The translations under genes and the position numbers were made by a program. Shown in pieces: positions 40,187 through 41,664 of a stretch of 41,664 nucleotides of DNA. The DNA comes from Prado023 sp963714995 (GTDB lineage Bacteria > Actinomycetota > Actinomycetes > S36-B12 > CAIYMF01), in the NCBI GenBank assembly GCA_963714995.1, contig CAVQQP010000016.1, forward strand, positions 1 through 41,664. The letters are read 5' to 3'. Positions within the stretch are counted from its first letter, which is position 1; the number at the start of each line of letters is the position of its first letter. A model generated the notes under the pieces. It saw nothing but the letters and a program-made list of their open reading frames with translations. It made no database searches and was not told the DNA's origin.

Positions 40187-40324
40187 GGCCACATGCACGC
40201 AGACGGCCACATGCCCGCAGACGGCCACATGCCCGCAGACCCTCCCGCAAAGCGCAGACCCTCCCGCAAAGCTCAGACCCTCCCGAAATTCCGGGAGGGT
40301 CTGCGCCTAACGGGAGGGTCTGCG
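40187..40324. repeat. Mirror-arranged 18/19-bp repeats between FUSC and the Cys-rich gene
   Basis: Three 18-bp units GGCCACATGCMCGCAGAC (40187-40240) lead into three 19-bp units starting CGCAGACCCTCCCG (40234, 40253, 40272; the third reads CTCAG). Two inverted copies CGGGAGGGTCTGCG follow (40292-40305, 40311-40324). The central pair forms a 12-bp perfect stem with loop AAATTC. The next outer pair can extend the structure. Confidence 0.85.
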
Positions 40325-40379
40325 CCGAGTCGGGCGACCCGGCGGGAGGCGGAGCGCCGGGGGCGCCGCGCCGCGAGGG

Positions 40380-40496
40380 TCAGCGGCAGGTGCACTGCCG
40401 GGGCTCGGGCACGCCGGCCATCACCTGGTCGACGTGCCGGCCACAGCCGGAGTAGGTCACCTTGCCGCACGAGCGGCAGATCGCGGGGCTGCACAT
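40380..40496 (-). CDS. 38-residue cysteine-rich protein (small conserved, metal-binding-like)
   Basis: The product has 38 residues: Cys at 2, 7, 10, 18, 35 and 37, and His21, in the order MCSPAICRSCGK, YSGCGRHVDQV, PRQCTCR. The pattern C-x2-C-G-K plus a GCG-H-V-D-Q-V centre belongs to a small conserved family common in actinobacteria, of unknown role and usually annotated hypothetical. Zinc or copper binding is plausible from the cysteines. The ATG follows AAGGAG by 7 nt, so the translation signal is good. Its promoter carries a CsoR-like palindrome, described separately. It is probably monocistronic. Confidence 0.82.
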   Translation of the reverse strand: MCSPAICRSCGKVTYSGCGRHVDQVMAGVPEPRQCTCR

Positions 40497-40528
40497 AGGG
40501 GGTCTCCTTCGAGTTCGTGGTGAGTCCC

Positions 40529-40558
40529 ACTATACCCCAGGGGGTATGTGGATCTCAA
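40529..40558 (-). promoter_or_regulatory. Promoter of the Cys-rich gene: -35 TTGAGA, -10 TATAGT
   Basis: On the minus strand TTGAGA (40553-40558) and TATAGT (40529-40534) are separated by 18 nt; this is one of the best sigma-70-like promoters in the window. It lies about 33 nt before the ATG at 40496. Confidence 0.65.
40532..40547. promoter_or_regulatory. CsoR/CstR-like operator overlapping the -10
   Basis: ATACCCCAGGGGGTAT is a palindrome of 7-bp arms, the pattern known for CsoR-family repressors (copper-responsive CsoR, persulfide-responsive CstR). It fills the spacer between -35 and -10 and touches the -10, an arrangement expected for repression. No CsoR-family gene is in the window. Confidence 0.65.
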
Positions 40559-40589
40559 GTTCCGCGGCCATCCCCGACCCGCGGAGGGG

Positions 40590-41498
40590 TCAACGCGGGC
40601 CGGTCGTGCGGATCGGTTCCCACGGCGGTGGCGGCGCAGGAATCCGGTCGAGGACCGAGTCGACCTCGCCGAAGCGCTGTGCCCGGTCCCGCCAGTCGGC
40701 GTAGAAGGTCGACACCTCGTCGGCGTTGCGGGCCACGAAGTTCCACCACATGAAGACCGGCTCGGGGAACGGGACGCCGCCCAGGACCATCAGTCGCGTG
40801 GGTTCGCGGGCCTCGATGTCGATCTCGGATCGCCCTGGTCCGAGCGCGGCGATCTGGCCCGGATTCGTGGGGGTCCGCGGGGCGGCCAGGGCGTCGCCGA
40901 CGAGCAGGGGTCCGTCGAGGGCGATGACCGCGTGCTCGAAGTCCGGTCGCAGGCCGAAGGTCGTCACCCCGGGCTGGACCGTGGCCTGCATCCCGAGCAG
41001 CTCCGTGTCGAAGGCTGCCGGCGACGTCGCCCCGAGGTAGGTGCCGGCGATCAGGGTCGCTGACGCCCGCCCCCATTCCACGACCGGGAGCTCCCCGTGG
41101 TGCTCGAACGCCGGATCGCCGTGCCGGACGCCGTCGGGCTGCGCGACCCAGAGCTGCACGCCCTGCAGGGTGCCCCGGTAGGTGCCGGTGTTCTCCTCGG
41201 CGTGGACCACGCCGCGGCCGGCGGTCATCAGGTTCACCTGGCCGGGGCGGATCAGCTGCTCCGAGCCGAGGCTGTCGCGGTGCAGCACCGCGCCCTCCAT
41301 GAGCCAGGTGACGGTCTGCAGGCCGGTGTGCGGATGCGGCCCGACGTCCAGGCCCGCGGTCTCGGTGACCTCCGCCGGCCCCATGTGGTCGGCGAAGCAC
41401 CAGGCGCCGATCGTGCGCAGCCGCCGACGCGGCAGGACGCGGCGCACCTGCATCCGCCCGACCTCGGCCGTGACCCCGTCGTGGACCTCGATGGACAT
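40590..41498 (-). CDS. Pirin-family bicupin protein
   Basis: 302 residues. The N-terminal cupin has VGPHPHTGLQTVTWLMEGAVLHRDSLG and GRGVVHAEEN, holding the His/His/His/Glu metal site; a second cupin lobe (FGLRPDFEHAVIALDGPLLVG, RLMVLGGVPFPEPVFMWWNFV) completes the fold. Bacterial pirins have been linked to quercetin dioxygenase activity and to redox sensing, but the function here is unknown. It starts MSIEVHDGVTAEV. It ends 31 nt before the -35 of the Cys-rich gene on the same strand, so it may be separate. Confidence 0.92.
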   Translation of the reverse strand: MSIEVHDGVTAEVGRMQVRRVLPRRRLRTIGAWCFADHMGPAEVTETAGLDVGPHPHTGLQTVTWLMEGAVLHRDSLGSEQLIRPGQVNLMTAGRGVVHAEENTGTYRGTLQGVQLWVAQPDGVRHGDPAFEHHGELPVVEWGRASATLIAGTYLGATSPAAFDTELLGMQATVQPGVTTFGLRPDFEHAVIALDGPLLVGDALAAPRTPTNPGQIAALGPGRSEIDIEAREPTRLMVLGGVPFPEPVFMWWNFVARNADEVSTFYADWRDRAQRFGEVDSVLDRIPAPPPPWEPIRTTGPR

Positions 41499-41588
41499 GG
41501 CCCCAGCGTCACCTGCCGGGCCGGGACACGCAAGGGGGAGACCGGGATGGGTGGGGGGCCAGGTCTCGGAGCGTCGCAGGTGGGCGAT

Positions 41589-41664
41589 TCAGCCCTGCGA
41601 CTCCTGCGAGGCTGCGGTCGCCGACACCGGCGCCGCCGCGGGCGTTGCGTCCAGTGCCCTCGCG
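41589..41664 (-). CDS. Possible C-terminal end of a gene cut by the window edge
   Basis: A minus-strand frame open to the window end terminates at 41589-41591 (last residues ATAASQESQG). It is Ala/Pro-rich with no domain, and 90 nt separate it from the pirin start. It could be the low-complexity tail of a gene beyond the edge, or chance. Confidence 0.3.
   Translation of the reverse strand, partial: ARALDATPAAAPVSATAASQESQG

Noticed and set aside
40187..40324. CRISPR array
   Set aside because: Units are contiguous 18/19-bp repeats with no unique spacers, and no cas gene is present.

Overview
The window is high-GC DNA (around 70% G+C by eye) from an actinobacterium. The markers are a WhiB-family FeS regulator, a GTP-type PEP carboxykinase, the ClpS/DUF2017 pair, DUF3039, DUF3618, oligoribonuclease, an Ada-AlkA fusion, and a Rv1339-like/rph/rdgB cluster. 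I cannot assign the genus. Genes are tightly packed on both strands, with many ATGA or GTGA stop/start overlaps. Many starts lie only 6-8 nt downstream of a TAnnnT hexamer, which suggests frequent leaderless transcription. I see no CRISPR array, insertion sequence, phage or plasmid module; this looks like ordinary chromosome.

Layout. 1-5.0 kb: a secreted lysozyme-like protein, a zincin, then a probable operon of a tandem (eukaryote-type) phosphofructokinase, an ABM-domain protein and an amidase. 5.1-9.2 kb: pckG, a long-type ornithine carbamoyltransferase, a WhiB3-like regulator (minus strand) and a DUF3039 zinc-ribbon protein. 9.3-16.6 kb: a secreted GH18 protein; a minus-strand run murI > clpS > DUF2017 > class V aminotransferase (broken reading frame); and a plus-strand run MBL-fold (broken frame) > rph > rdgB. 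16.7-20 kb: tRNA-Leu, an Rrf2 regulator, bcp, DUF3618, a two-gene ThrE-type exporter, a GroES-like protein and tRNA-Lys. 20.1-28.2 kb: lysS, an S/T/P/E-rich lipoprotein, tRNA-His, an aldo/keto reductase, a squalene-cyclase-fold protein, a VOC protein, CBS > orn and a two-TM protein. 28.3-33.6 kb: a large membrane protein with a spermidine-synthase-like domain, an acyl-CoA dehydrogenase > APH-type phosphotransferase pair, and an SDR. 33.8-36.1 kb: adaA-alkA fusion > ogt, an alkylation-repair pair. 36.5-40.1 kb: FUSC > feoA > feoB > feoC on the minus strand, with a DtxR/IdeR-like palindrome at feoA. 40.4-41.5 kb: pirin and a 38-residue cysteine-rich protein whose promoter carries a CsoR/CstR-like palindrome.

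Noteworthy points. (1) The 38-residue Cys-rich gene has a C-rich palindrome exactly between a good -35 and -10, pointing to control by a CsoR-family (copper or persulfide) repressor not encoded here. (2) Four genes (class V aminotransferase, MBL-fold, second ThrE subunit, ogt) carry one or two single-base frameshifts. Nearly all are resolved by removing one base, which suggests systematic insertion errors in the sequence rather than four independent decays. (3) Several gaps hold unusual short-repeat structures: a nested inverted repeat and a 16-bp tandem array after ogt, mirror-arranged 18/19-bp repeats upstream of FUSC, a 35-bp tandem duplication over the end of the SDR gene, and a 36-bp repeat inside ogt. 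All functional calls come from reading motifs; no database search was run.
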